A DNA stretch of 64,000 nucleotides from Nothopassalora personata. Its lineage: Eukaryota; Ascomycota; Dothideomycetes; Mycosphaerellales; Mycosphaerellaceae. Under the pieces are notes generated by a model that worked only from the letters and a program-made list of their open reading frames with translations, did not search any database and had not been told where the DNA came from. The position numbers and the translations under genes are program-made. Shown here piece by piece: positions 53,000 through 63,667 of this stretch (the stretch's first letter is position 1; every line of letters begins with the position of its first letter). Where the stretch lies: contig CM066294.1 of the NCBI GenBank assembly GCA_033816765.1, positions 992,001 to 1,056,000 of the forward strand, in the 5' to 3' direction.

Positions 53000-55900
53000 A
53001 TGGCGGATACTTTACCGCAGGCTCTGGAGAAGCTGTCGCTCGCATCGCAAAGTGTAGAAGATGACATAGACGACCTACTGGACCAGGCCAAGCCACGCAA
53101 ACGCATACGCAAATCGCCTGAAAAGGTCAAGAAGAAGTTAGAGGCCGACTTCCTCACGCCCTCGACATTTTTCAGTCCAGAATGGCTAGACCGGCTGCAG
53201 CAGAGATGGGATGCTCCTACCAATTATAACGAGCTGTTTGCCCTCGGACCAACACAGACCAGGACCATCATTCGCTTCACCAGAGAAGGGCTCGAAGGTC
53301 GAGTGACAGGCTACAAGGAAGTGACAGTTCCGGCAAACAGTGCTACGGCGAAGAATTCGACGTCACTACTGCGGAAGCCTGCCAGCCGAGCCGAGTTCGT
53401 GAGAGGTGCGGCAGGTTTCTATCCATTTGCACCTGGCGGACTGGATGCTGTCGAGGCGGCGGCGGCGTACGAAGAAGAGCTGTTCAAGCAGAGTGAGGCT
53501 AGTGGCGTCCGAAGATCAAACAAGCTGAATAAAGTCATCAACTTCGCTGCGGAAGGCGGTCTATTGGAAGTGCCCCCAGGCTTCAAACGTGGCCTTCGTG
53601 TGCCCGACAAGCCGAAGCAGGATGATGAAAGTGCAAAGGAAGTGGAAGAAGTTCTGGATGAGGAGACTGATGATCAGCAGTCGCAGTCAAACGGTGTGCC
53701 ACTACCGACGGAGAATGGTGAGGCTGACGAGAGCGAGGAAGGCGAACAAGAAGAAGACATCGATGACCTTCTGCCTGTCGAGTTTCCTTCGTTGGCCGCG
53801 CATGGACCTCTTGCTATGGCTCGTAACAAACATGGTGGCCGAGAATGGGCACATATGGTCGATGTTAACCGCGATATCACTAACTTCCGAGAACTAGTAC
53901 CCGAAATGGCCCGAGACTGGCCTTTCGAACTCGACACGTTCCAGAAAGAAGCGGTGTATCACCTAGAGAATGGCGACTCGGTCTTCGTCGCAGCTCATAC
54001 GTCTGCTGGCAAGACTGTTGTCGCAGAGTATGCCATCGCTCTAGCGGCCAAGCATATGACGAAGGCCATCTACACATCACCCATCAAAGCACTTAGCAAC
54101 CAAAAGTTCAGAGACTTCCGGACAGAGTTCGATGATGTTGGTATTCTCACAGGAGATGTACAGATACGCCCTGAAGCGAGCTGTCTAATTATGACGACTG
54201 AGATCCTTCGCAGCATGCTCTATCGCGGAGCAGATTTGATTCGAGATGTGGAATTTGTTATATTCGACGAGGTTCACTATGTCAATGACTCAGAACGTGG
54301 AGTCGTTTGGGAAGAGGTCATCATCATGTTGCCGGAGCACGTTACCCTCATCTGCCTGTCTGCGACAGTGCCGAACACATACGAGTTCGCTTCGTGGGTA
54401 GGGCGCACGAAGAAGAAGGACATCTATGTCATCTCAACACCCAAGCGTCCTGTGCCGCTCGAGCATTATCTGTGGGCGGACAAGAAAATGTTCAAGATCG
54501 TAGACGCCAGCAAACGCTTCATTGAGAAAGGCTGGAAAGACGCCAACGATGCTCTCACCGGCCGCGATAAAGTCATCGAAGCTGAGAAGAAAGCTAAGGA
54601 GAAAGAGGAAGCTGCTGTGGCTGCCGGACGTGGTGGTCGCGGCGGCCGTGGCCAACAGAACGGTCGGGGAGGTCAGCAGCGCGGTGGAGGCAACCAGCGA
54701 GGCGGACCACAGCAGCGAGGAAGAGGCCAGCCTGCAACCAGAGGTCAAGGCAATATCGCTCGGACGGGTCGTGGTGGAGGCAGGACAACAGCCGCACAAG
54801 ATCGCAATATCTGGGTACATCTGGTCCAGCATCTGCGTAAGGAAGATATGTTGCCCTGCACCATCTTCGTATTCTCGAAGAAGCGCTGCGAAGAGAATGC
54901 AGACGCTTTGTCTAACCTTGACTTCAACACTGCTGCGGAGAAGAGCGCGGTGCATATGATTCTGGAGAAGTCTTTGACACGACTGAAGCCGGATGACAGG
55001 ACGTTGCCACAGATCAGACGCATCCGCGAGCTTCTCAGCAGAGGCATAGCAGTCCATCACGGCGGTCTCTTGCCGATTGTGAAGGAGTGCGTGGAAATTC
55101 TCTTCGCAAAAACTCTGGTCAAGGTATTGTTCGCCACGGAGACATTTGCCATGGGTCTGAATCTGCCCACTAGAACTGTCATATTCTCCGGATTCCGCAA
55201 GTACGACAATAAGCAGTTCCGAGATTTGCTGCCTGGCGAATACACTCAGATGGCTGGTAGAGCCGGTCGCCGAGGTCTTGATTCGGTTGGCTATGTGATC
55301 ATTGTGTCGCCTGGAGCAGATGAAGCGCCGCCAGCTGGTCGTCTAAGGCAGATGATGCTTGGAGAGCCGACTAAGCTTCGCTCACAGTTCCGCCTGACCT
55401 ATAACATGATCTTGAATTTGCTTCGTGTCGAGGCGTTGAAGATTGAAGAGATGATCAAACGATCCTTCTCCGAGAATGCCACGCAGGCGCTTCTACCAGA
55501 GCACGAGAAGCAGATCAAGGTCTCCGAAGCTGATCTTGACAAAGTTGTACGCGAGCAGTGCAATGTTTGCGATCAAGATATCGATGCCTGCCACGAAGCC
55601 AGTGTTGAGTACCAGAGACTCACGGCCGGCCTTCATCTCTCTATGCTCACGACTCCGGTCGGTCGTCGCATGATTCAGGCAAAGCGTCTGGTCGTCTTCC
55701 GTGGCAAGAATGACGCTCGAACAGCCGGTATCATCCTGCGAGATGGGGTGACCAAGGGCTCTCCGCCAACCGTCCAGCTGCTCGAAGTGATTTCTCGCAA
55801 CCCGCGGAAGCGTCAAGATCCAGACTTTCTACCATACTTGCCTCGCTTCCGAAGACGTTTCGTCTCACTTCCTCAAACAGAGAACGACATGCAGCTACGG

Positions 55901-56860
55901 ACAGTCACGGTGCCATTGGATGATGTGGAAGCGTTGACAGGATCACACATCCAGATGGATCTTCCGGCTGTTCTGCAGAAGGACAAAGATGCGCTTGCCG
56001 ATGTCAAGAAAGAGCTACTCGCAACATGCTCATCATGGACGTCATCAACTTGGAACGAGCTGGATTACTACAAATGGCTCAAGGAGATGGAAATCAGAAC
56101 ACTCCTGGATACCCGTAGCAAAACCGCCACAGAGGCCCAAGAACGCGTCTGCATCCACTGCGACAACTTCCCCAAGCATTTCGCCATGGCCCACGACCAA
56201 TGGGTCATCAAAGACAAAATTGACTCGATCCGCCAACTGATGTCCGACCAAAATTTGCAACTCCTCCCAGACTATCAGCAACGTATCAGCGTCCTGAAAG
56301 ATCTCGGCTTCATCGACGACCAATCTCGAGTCGAGCTGAAGGGCAAAGTCGCCTGCGAAATCCATTCTGCAGACGAACTCGTACTCACAGAACTCGTCCT
56401 CGAGAACGTCCTAGCAGACTACGAACCCGAAGAAATCGTCGCCCTCCTCTCCTCCTTCGTCTTCCAGGAAAAGACCGAAATGACACCCACCATGACGCCG
56501 GCTCTCGAGCAAGGTCAAGAGACAATCGTCCAAATCGCCGAAAAAGTCAATCACTATCAGATCCTGCACCAGGTCATCTTATCTTCCGACGACTCGAACG
56601 ACTTCGTGTCTCGGCCGCGCTTTGGGCTGGTTGAGGTGGTGTACGAGTGGGCGAGAGGTATGCCGTTCAGTCGGATCACGGATCTGACGGATGTGCTTGA
56701 GGGGACGATTGTGAGGGTTATTACGAGGTTGGATGAGACCTGTAGAGAGGTGAAGAATGCGGCGAGGATTATTGGAGATCCCACGCTGTTTGCGAAGATG
56801 CAGACTTGTCAGGAGTTGATTAAGAGGGATATTTGTGCTACTGCTAGTTTGTATATGTAG
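53000..56860 (+). CDS. SKI2: Ski2 RNA helicase of the Ski complex (1286 aa)
   Basis: A DExH-box helicase that, with Ski3 and Ski8, feeds mRNAs 3'->5' into the cytoplasmic exosome. The N-terminal region (1-300) includes FxxEWLDRLQQRWD and an acidic stretch (about 215-255). RecA1 has AHTSAGKT (about 332-339, Walker A), TSPIKALSNQK, DEVH (423-426) and SAT (about 454). An RG/RGG/Gln-rich insertion (about 541-597) separates it from RecA2, which has VHHGGLLP, TETFAMGLNLP and QMAGRAGRRGLD. An arch/rRNA-processing domain and the C-terminal DSHCT domain follow. One exon, complete. The RGG stretch may bind RNA and differs from yeast Ski2. The related Mtr4 is excluded by the Ski2-type N-terminus. Strong call. 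Confidence 0.95.
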   Translation: MADTLPQALEKLSLASQSVEDDIDDLLDQAKPRKRIRKSPEKVKKKLEADFLTPSTFFSPEWLDRLQQRWDAPTNYNELFALGPTQTRTIIRFTREGLEGRVTGYKEVTVPANSATAKNSTSLLRKPASRAEFVRGAAGFYPFAPGGLDAVEAAAAYEEELFKQSEASGVRRSNKLNKVINFAAEGGLLEVPPGFKRGLRVPDKPKQDDESAKEVEEVLDEETDDQQSQSNGVPLPTENGEADESEEGEQEEDIDDLLPVEFPSLAAHGPLAMARNKHGGREWAHMVDVNRDITNFRELVPEMARDWPFELDTFQKEAVYHLENGDSVFVAAHTSAGKTVVAEYAIALAAKHMTKAIYTSPIKALSNQKFRDFRTEFDDVGILTGDVQIRPEASCLIMTTEILRSMLYRGADLIRDVEFVIFDEVHYVNDSERGVVWEEVIIMLPEHVTLICLSATVPNTYEFASWVGRTKKKDIYVISTPKRPVPLEHYLWADKKMFKIVDASKRFIEKGWKDANDALTGRDKVIEAEKKAKEKEEAAVAAGRGGRGGRGQQNGRGGQQRGGGNQRGGPQQRGRGQPATRGQGNIARTGRGGGRTTAAQDRNIWVHLVQHLRKEDMLPCTIFVFSKKRCEENADALSNLDFNTAAEKSAVHMILEKSLTRLKPDDRTLPQIRRIRELLSRGIAVHHGGLLPIVKECVEILFAKTLVKVLFATETFAMGLNLPTRTVIFSGFRKYDNKQFRDLLPGEYTQMAGRAGRRGLDSVGYVIIVSPGADEAPPAGRLRQMMLGEPTKLRSQFRLTYNMILNLLRVEALKIEEMIKRSFSENATQALLPEHEKQIKVSEADLDKVVREQCNVCDQDIDACHEASVEYQRLTAGLHLSMLTTPVGRRMIQAKRLVVFRGKNDARTAGIILRDGVTKGSPPTVQLLEVISRNPRKRQDPDFLPYLPRFRRRFVSLPQTENDMQLRTVTVPLDDVEALTGSHIQMDLPAVLQKDKDALADVKKELLATCSSWTSSTWNELDYYKWLKEMEIRTLLDTRSKTATEAQERVCIHCDNFPKHFAMAHDQWVIKDKIDSIRQLMSDQNLQLLPDYQQRISVLKDLGFIDDQSRVELKGKVACEIHSADELVLTELVLENVLADYEPEEIVALLSSFVFQEKTEMTPTMTPALEQGQETIVQIAEKVNHYQILHQVILSSDDSNDFVSRPRFGLVEVVYEWARGMPFSRITDLTDVLEGTIVRVITRLDETCREVKNAARIIGDPTLFAKMQTCQELIKRDICATASLYM

Positions 56861-56964
56861 TAGCGTAGCAGAGACGACAGGACAGTCGACATGGGAAAAA
56901 AAGTTTGATGTTGCGATGCCAAGCCAGACGTCCGATAGAGCTCCAATCTGTGATGACGTCTACT

Positions 56965-58138
56965 CTACAGCACATCCACAATCTGCTCATCCTCATCCTC
57001 CTCAACATCCCCCAGCTCCTCCACCTTCGGCACGTCCGCATCATGCGGCACATCTCCCTCCTCCCCCCTCTGCAAAACCTGCACCAACCGATCCACCCCG
57101 TCCCTCACATCCTGATCCTCACTCTGCAAATGCAACTCCCTCACAATAGGATAAACCTTCACATCCCTTAACTTTCCCCTCCCCTCAGGCGTCGTAGTCA
57201 AAAGCAACAACGTCTCCAAATGGATCAGAAGAATGTCATTCTGCTTCTCGCGCTCCTTATCCGGTGGAAGCAGTTGACACTCATCCAGCATCCCGTCGGC
57301 ATCTTCCTCCGCGTACTCCTCGCTGCCCATGAGGGGGAGGAGGACGTAAGGCAAAAGGTTCACGCCGGATGCGGCGAGGAGTTCGGAGTGGGCGGGGATT
57401 TCGAAGGAGACGTTTTTGATTGTTGAAGCGACGCCTCGACGGCGGATCGCGGAGCTGTGCTCGGTGAAGACGACTAATTTGGTCAGGGGAATGACCTTTT
57501 CGGTGCTGTCGCCTTCGCCTTCGGCGCGGGCGGTCAGAAAATGTTTTCGTCCTTCTTCGTGTTTGGCGAGGTCTGCGAAGAGGTAGCTGAGGTAGTCGTA
57601 GTCGGCGTCCTTGTTGTAGGACCCTCCTGCGCCTTTGACGAAGCAGTCGAGGAGTTGGTCGATGGCGATGGGAGAGGTTGAGACGGGCTTGGGGACTTGT
57701 CGTTTTAGGGTTAGCAGTTTCTTGACGTTGTCGGATTTGGCGAGGTTGGCGAGGAGCATGCACATGAGGTTTGCATTCGGTTCTTTTGCATCCTGGAAGG
57801 TTTTGTTAGCGATCATTAGTCGGAGTTCACTGAGATGCATTCGACTGACATACTGTCACCCTCCGTAATAATGATTCGAGGAATGCGTCGTCTTCGGATA
57901 AGGATTTGAGCACTTCTGCATCTTCTGAGATGTTGACCAGCATAGTGAGTGCGTTTGTGGCGATAGGGCCATAGTCTTTAAGCAGAAGCTTCAGGTCTTT
58001 GACTGGTTCGAGTTGGTTGCGCTTGAAGAGTGATGCTTGTGCTGTGGAATAGCCGACCAGATTCTCGGCTGCAATTTGACGGATTTGGGTGTTTCCATGG
58101 TGTAGGAACTCGACAAGTTCCTCTAATTCGGTCGGCAT
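56965..58138 (-). CDS. HGH1: HGH1 family protein, eEF2-folding co-chaperone (370 aa)
   Basis: Two exons on the minus strand: 58138-57854 and 57792-56965, with a 61-bp intron (GTATGT...CTTCCAG, branch GCTAAC). The join gives LLRRVTDAKEPNANLMCMLL, which restores the conserved HGH1 core. The Met at 58138 (MPTELEELVEFLHH) matches the family's start. The protein is all-helical and armadillo-like: DUF383 about residues 95-280, DUF384 about 285-345, ending in an acidic tail. Hgh1 assists the TRiC/CCT-dependent folding of elongation factor eEF2 in yeast. Convergent with SKI2, the stop codons lying about 100 bp apart. Complete. Confidence 0.93.
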
Positions 58139-58547
58139 GGTGAGCGTGATGTGTTGAAGAACGCGCAATGAGTTCTTGCATATATTTTTTGAAGGCGTTG
58201 GTGCAGCTGCGTAGATCTGATCCCGATGCAGCGGTCTCTGGAACGCGCCTGCAGCAGCCGAGCAGAACTTCCCACGGTGTCAAAGTTGACTACTTCACTT
58301 AGGACATCAACATAGCTTCATTGTTGCAACATTTGCGGAATGCGACGTTGGTGAGACTGTGCTCTTGAGATGCCGTGTAGACTTAGGTGGACGAGGCCAG
58401 GAGACACAGTCTAACCCCGTGCAGACTATACAATGCTAGTGGAAGGCTGCAAGAGCATTTCGACTAACACAAGACGAAAATGGAGTGGGTCTTTACCGGC
58501 AGCCAGTAGGAGACATTGGGTCAAGTCACTAATAAAACAGTCCAAGT
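58139..58547. other. Intergenic region between the acyl-CoA ligase and HGH1
   Basis: About 410 bp between the stop of the ligase gene and the HGH1 start, both on the minus strand. No features beyond the presumed HGH1 promoter. Confidence 0.5.
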
Positions 58548-60377
58548 CTATAGCCTAGCTCTCTCAAAGTTCTTGGATAACTCCGCAGAGTCCTTCTTCG
58601 CCCATTCTCTCAATATCTTACGCTGGATCTTGCCGCTGGCGAGTTTAGGCTGATTTCACATTAGCATGCAACGGCGCCATGGGGATCCGCAGGACTTACG
58701 ATCTCGTCCACGAACTTGACACCTCCTACAAGCGCTTTATGCTTCGCTACCAGCGGTCTGAAAGCGTCTTGAATCTGCTTAGGGCTGACCTTGGCCTTTT
58801 TCGCTTCTTCCGTCAGCACGACATATGCTCGCGGCCACTCTTCTCCATTGATCGTGACGCCAACAGCAGCTGCATCGGCCACGCCGTGCAGTGTCAAAAG
58901 TTTGCCTTCGAGCTCTGCTGGCGCGACCTGCAGTGCGTTGACCTTGATGAGCTAGGAGGTGTTAGCTGTGCCTTCGACGATAATAGGAAACCTAGACATA
59001 CCTCTTTCTTCCGGTCCACGATCCAAATATACCCCTCCTTATCAATGACTGCGACATCACCGGTCTTCAACCAGCCATCAGGTGTGATCGCCTCCTTCGT
59101 AGCTTGCTCGTTCCTCCAGTACCCAAGCATAACGTTCGGTGCCTTGATCCACATCTCACCCGGCGTATCCGTACCCACATCCCTCCCATCATCATCCACC
59201 AACCTCAACTGATTGTTCGGGAGCAGCCTTCCCACAGTTCCGTCATCCCGCGGTTCAATCTGCAGAATCGAACCACACGTCACCTCCGTCATGCCCCAAC
59301 CCTGCTTTACAAAGCAATCGAACTTCTTCGCAATCTCGTTCGCAAGGTCCTTTCCGAGCGGTGCACCACCTGAAATGATAGTCCGTATACAGCTGAGGTT
59401 GTACTTTTGCGTCTCGGGTCGCTTCGCCATCATGACCAAAATGGGCGGTGCGACTTGTAGATCTGTTATCTGTGCTCTCTCGATGCAGCGAATGTAGTCT
59501 TCGTATACGAATTGCCGCATAAGGTATATCGGCACTTGGAACTTGACAGCCATGAGATTCGCGTACATTTGTCCGTAAGCGTGGTATAGTGGGAGGAAGC
59601 CGATCCATCGTTCATCGGTAACTCGGTCGCCCTTTGAGAAGTCTTTCTCTGGCCATCTGATCTTGGCTGTCTGTTCAACGTTTGCGATCAAGGCATGATG
59701 GCTGATCATAACGCCCTTGGGCATGCCAGTCGTTCCTGACGAGAAGTTGATTGTCGCGACTGTAGTCTCTGATTCTCTGGTGCTCAGAGGTTTCCATCTG
59801 AAGCTATTCGCTTCTTGTTCGCTCCCTAGCATATGTCGCCAATCTTTGACTCCCAGCTTTTCCTTGCATGGCTGCGCATCGTCTGTGAATTGGAAGATTC
59901 GATCTGGTGTGATTGTGCCTGCCTTTTTTGCTGCTTCTAGATCTCGCTCGACTAAGTCCGGATGGACGAGAAGGCATTTGGCGCTCGTGAGGGTCATCTG
60001 GTGGACGATCTCGTCGACAGTGTAGATTGGATTGATCGCGGAGAAACATCGTGAACCACCAACTATACCCAGGTATGCTGCTGGGAAAAGGACATGGTTT
60101 GGAGTATGCACCAGACAGACGTCTCCCTTCTGTAGTCCTAGCTTGTCCAAGCCTATTATCACTCTCTTGATCCAATGAAGCATCTGCTTGGGAGAAACGT
60201 GAAGGTCGAAGTTGCCGGCATCGATCCAGACGGGATCGTCGTTGACTGGAACATCTTTTGGGAAGAGGTAGTCGAGGATGTTTGTCTTGCTGTTATCAGT
60301 GTGGTATACTTTGGCTTGTGTCAACGAATACGTACCTTGGGGATGTCAAGATCTGGCAGTGGTGATGTGTAGACCAT
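58548..60377 (-). CDS. 4-coumarate-CoA-ligase-like acyl-CoA synthetase, probably peroxisomal (559 aa)
   Basis: Four exons on the minus strand: 60377-60336, 60285-59002, 58951-58700 and 58649-58548; introns of 50 bp each, all in phase. The 14-residue first exon (MVYTSPLPDLDIPK) joins TNILDYLFP, the usual start of this fungal family. Motifs: SSGTTGMPKG (P-loop, about 195-204), GWGMTE (about 345), GWLKTGD and DRKKE-LIKVNALQVAP (the hinge, split by an intron), and the catalytic Lys in ASGKIQRK. It activates an aryl or acyl acid as AMP ester and then CoA thioester; the substrate is unknown. The C-terminal ARL resembles a PTS1 signal, suggesting peroxisomes. No biosynthetic cluster genes are adjacent, so a catabolic role is more likely than secondary metabolism. 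Confidence 0.9.
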
Positions 60378-60790
60378 ATTGGACTGTACTATCTGTTCCT
60401 GCTGCTACCTGGCGTCCACAACGATCGATGGTAACGAGAGCCCTTCCAATACCTACCTGTCTTCATGCCATGAAGCGTGAATGTATGTGTATGGTTCCTT
60501 GCGCTTCTATGTATGCTTGTGGTCCACAGTCGGCGCATGGGTACGGCCGATTGCCTCGGGCAGAGCTCAATCACGGCTAGTTTACTGGCCATAGTTTACT
60601 GGCCAAACAAGGGAAGAGATGCGTTTGGTCAAGCACAACAGGGTGACGACGGCAGATGCGGCAAAGCCTTCTCCGCACCCCGGCTTCCTTCCCCAAGTGG
60701 CATCCGGGTGGGCATCGGATAAAGACGAGTCTTTGTTGTGAATCAGGTGACCAATGGCTGTGTTAGTTAGGACTTGGCACACATACACTA
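60378..60790. other. Last unique DNA before the right repeat block
   Basis: Promoter region of the acyl-CoA ligase gene. It contains a 14-bp tandem direct repeat TAGTTTACTGGCCA (60578-60591, 60592-60605). Composition turns RIP-type at about 60790. Confidence 0.5.
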
Positions 60791-63667
60791 TATTACACTG
60801 TTTCTGTAGCTAGATAGTCTTACACCCTAGAGCAATTTATAAGGGTTACTAATCCACCCTATCGTTTTAATCTAGAAGCTTACACTCGCTAAATACCTAT
60901 CTATAATAGGTTATAAGCCCGAGTACTCCTCTGCCTATTTAATTTAAAACCTAAATTGTTATCGAAGCTCTATTAAGGATTAGCTTACTTTACTAGTAGA
61001 CCCGACCCTATATCTATTTTACGGATAACTATCTAATCGATTTAAGAACTACTATAGGACATCGGTACTAAGCATTATTACCGTAGTATAGTATCTAAAA
61101 GAGCTAGACTAGATATAGAGTTTAGAAACAATACCTCTAGTAACCTAGTAAGGTCTACTAAGGATAACTAGGTACTTAGAAAAGGCGTGTAGTTTTAGGT
61201 ATAGAAATCTATACTAATTAGCGTACTACTAGAGAAGGATCTAGTTAGATATATTATCTATAACCTAGACTAGGTTAATCTAAAGTATACTCTAAATAGG
61301 GCAGCTTATAAACAACCCTAAGATACGACTAAGAATACCTAGAATAAGACTACTACCTAGAATAAAGCTCCTTAGGACATTACTAGTAGTATAGGATATA
61401 AAGCTACCTATAAGCGATAGAAGAAAGAGGATATATAATCTTTTAGTATTATTATAGCTAGATTAGACTCTACCCTAAGGCTAAACTTTAGAGATATAGA
61501 CAAGTTAGCTAAGGAATTATATAATTTAATTAAGGCAATATATAAGCTAGTTATTATAATTAATCTATATAATACTCTAAAGGTAGTTAGGTATATTAAG
61601 TTAGATGCTATAAGACCTAATATATTAAAGTACTATAAAGACTTTTAAGCTTAGGTATATAACTATAAGACTACTATAGAGTAATTTATTAGATCCTCCC
61701 TAGTTAATAATAAGTTACTACTTAAATCCTTATTTGTCCTCCTAGATAGTATTTATAGACTATACTTTATTAAAGGCCTAAACTATATTAAATAGCTTAG
61801 GACATAGAGACATAATAATCTCCTAGAATTAACTACCTTAGAGAGAATATTTATAACTCTTAGGTGTTATATCTCGTTCTAGGGCTAGTCTTAAAAAGAG
61901 ATAAGTTAAGTTACGTGGCGGTATTCTTTAGAGAGGCTAAAGCGAGCTAAGCGAAGATAAATGATTAGGATAAGAGTATATTCTAATTAGTGAGATAGTA
62001 ACATAAGTTGAACGCATCGAAACTATAAGGGATTCTTAGCGTTCCTAAATATAAAAAAGATTCGTAGATCTCGGTAATTAGTCTAATTATTCCAAGTATA
62101 AGCAGCCTAATTAGTCTAAGCATAAGCAGTCTAATCGCCCTAAGTCTAAGCGCTTAGGTAGAATAAGTTACGTGCTCGTCTCGTTATTATAATTCTAGGG
62201 TCTATAGGAATCATTCCGTAACATTAGGAAGGAGTAAGTACCTACTATCTATAAGCCTAGTAATAGCTTTATTAGAGTATTCTTAAGTAAGAATAATAAT
62301 AAGTAGTGTATATAGTACTTATATAAGCATACTAACGCGAACTACTATAAGTAGTATCTAGAGAAGAATCCTAGGAATAAGTCTAAGAAGGGTAGAGAGA
62401 CCCTAAAGAATAGGGTAAAGAAGGTAAAGGGTAGTAAGTCCTCTAGGAAGAGGATTGCTATAGCAATTAATAACTAGTTAGATATATTATCTAATTAGGA
62501 GTATAACTCTAATAGCAATAGCGACTAGAGATAACTATATAGGAGGTCTAGAGTAGCTATTATAGTTATATAACTAGTATATATAGAAAGGGTAGTAGCT
62601 ACTATATTAAACCTAATATTAATAGACAAAGTCTATAATATAGGTATAGCCTTCTATATCTATAATAATCTTATAGACCTTTAAAATATTAGGCTAAGAC
62701 TTAGGCCTATATACTTCTTATAGACCGTTAGGCAAGGATCCCTTATAACTAAAGAAGAATTAGAATAGATTATAAAGAACTATCTTAGTTAAGAGACTAT
62801 CCTCCTCCTTCGTAATATACTTTACTCTCTAGAGTTAGATATAACACTAAACTCTATAGAACTCCTATATAAGAAATATAGAGTTTACCTAGATAGACTA
62901 TCTGAAATGCTATTCTAGAAGGACAAGCCTATAGGCTTAGTTAAGATAATAAAGAATATTATTGTCTTTAGGAACCTTAGCGTAAAGAGAGGCTCTAGGA
63001 AGAATAAAGACAGATTAGTATTAAAAGGACTTACTACTCTTATATTTACTAAGCTAAGAACTAATATAGTTAGATAGTATTAAAGGCTTAGGTATATTAG
63101 AAGTATACTACTTAATACTATAAAAGAAGTAGTTAAGGGCCTAGAAGATATTAATACTATAGAGTTAGGACATTATAAGACTTATAAGCTTATAAGGTTA
63201 TAAAGAGTTGTTTTAAGAATCCCTAGGAGACCTATACTAGAGGTATTAGATAAAATCTATACTAACCTTATTAGTCTAATTACTCTAATCTCTTATAATA
63301 GTTACGTATATTACCTTATGCTTATATACGCTAAAACTAGGATAAGGTAGTACTTACTACTTTTAAAGAAGAGTAATACTCTAGTAATAATTTAAACTTA
63401 GCTTATAATAATATAGAACTACTATAAGAAGACGCCTAAGATCTAGTTCTTAGATAGTAGAGGGGAGTTTAATAACATTAAACTTAGAATATATACCTAA
63501 TATAAAGGGATTAGATAGGACTTTATATTACTATATACTCCTAAGTAAAATAGAATTACTAAAGCTTCTAATAAAGTTATTATTAATAAGGCTAGAGCTA
63601 TACTTATAGACTCTAGCTTACTATAGAACCTCTAGCCCCTAGCTATAGATTTTATATACTATATTAC
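60790..63667 (+). mobile_element. RIP-degraded Ty1/Copia element (partial)
   Basis: RIP-type DNA. The downstream part, 63420-63660, translates on the plus strand to a Copia-type integrase segment: an LDS(R)GEF box, KGI, then YTP followed by N-x-I-T and the ASN/RAN-like helix, with TAG in place of Trp/Gln. Around 62300-62350 there is a degraded zinc-knuckle-like Cys/His stretch, expected for Gag. The LTR and primer-site ends were not defined; a possible start is near 60800. It is interrupted by a solo LTR at 61865-62223 and cut off at 63667 by a G3-type element. No coding capacity. Confidence 0.65.
61865..62223 (-). mobile_element. Solo LTR of the G2 family (359 bp)
   Basis: Reverse-oriented: TGTTATATCTCG at the left end and CCGTAACA at the right, flanked by TTAGG at 61860-61864 and 62224-62228. 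It matches the G2 LTR at 31100-31435 apart from an extra copy of a roughly 23-bp TAGACTGCTTATGC-type unit. Mutated by RIP. Confidence 0.9.

Noticed and set aside
54434..55060. 208-codon antisense frame inside SKI2
   Set aside because: Shadow of the Gly/Arg-rich helicase coding sequence.
60578..60605. 14-bp tandem direct repeat as a transposon footprint
   Set aside because: Contiguous copies without an intervening element; more simply a small duplication.
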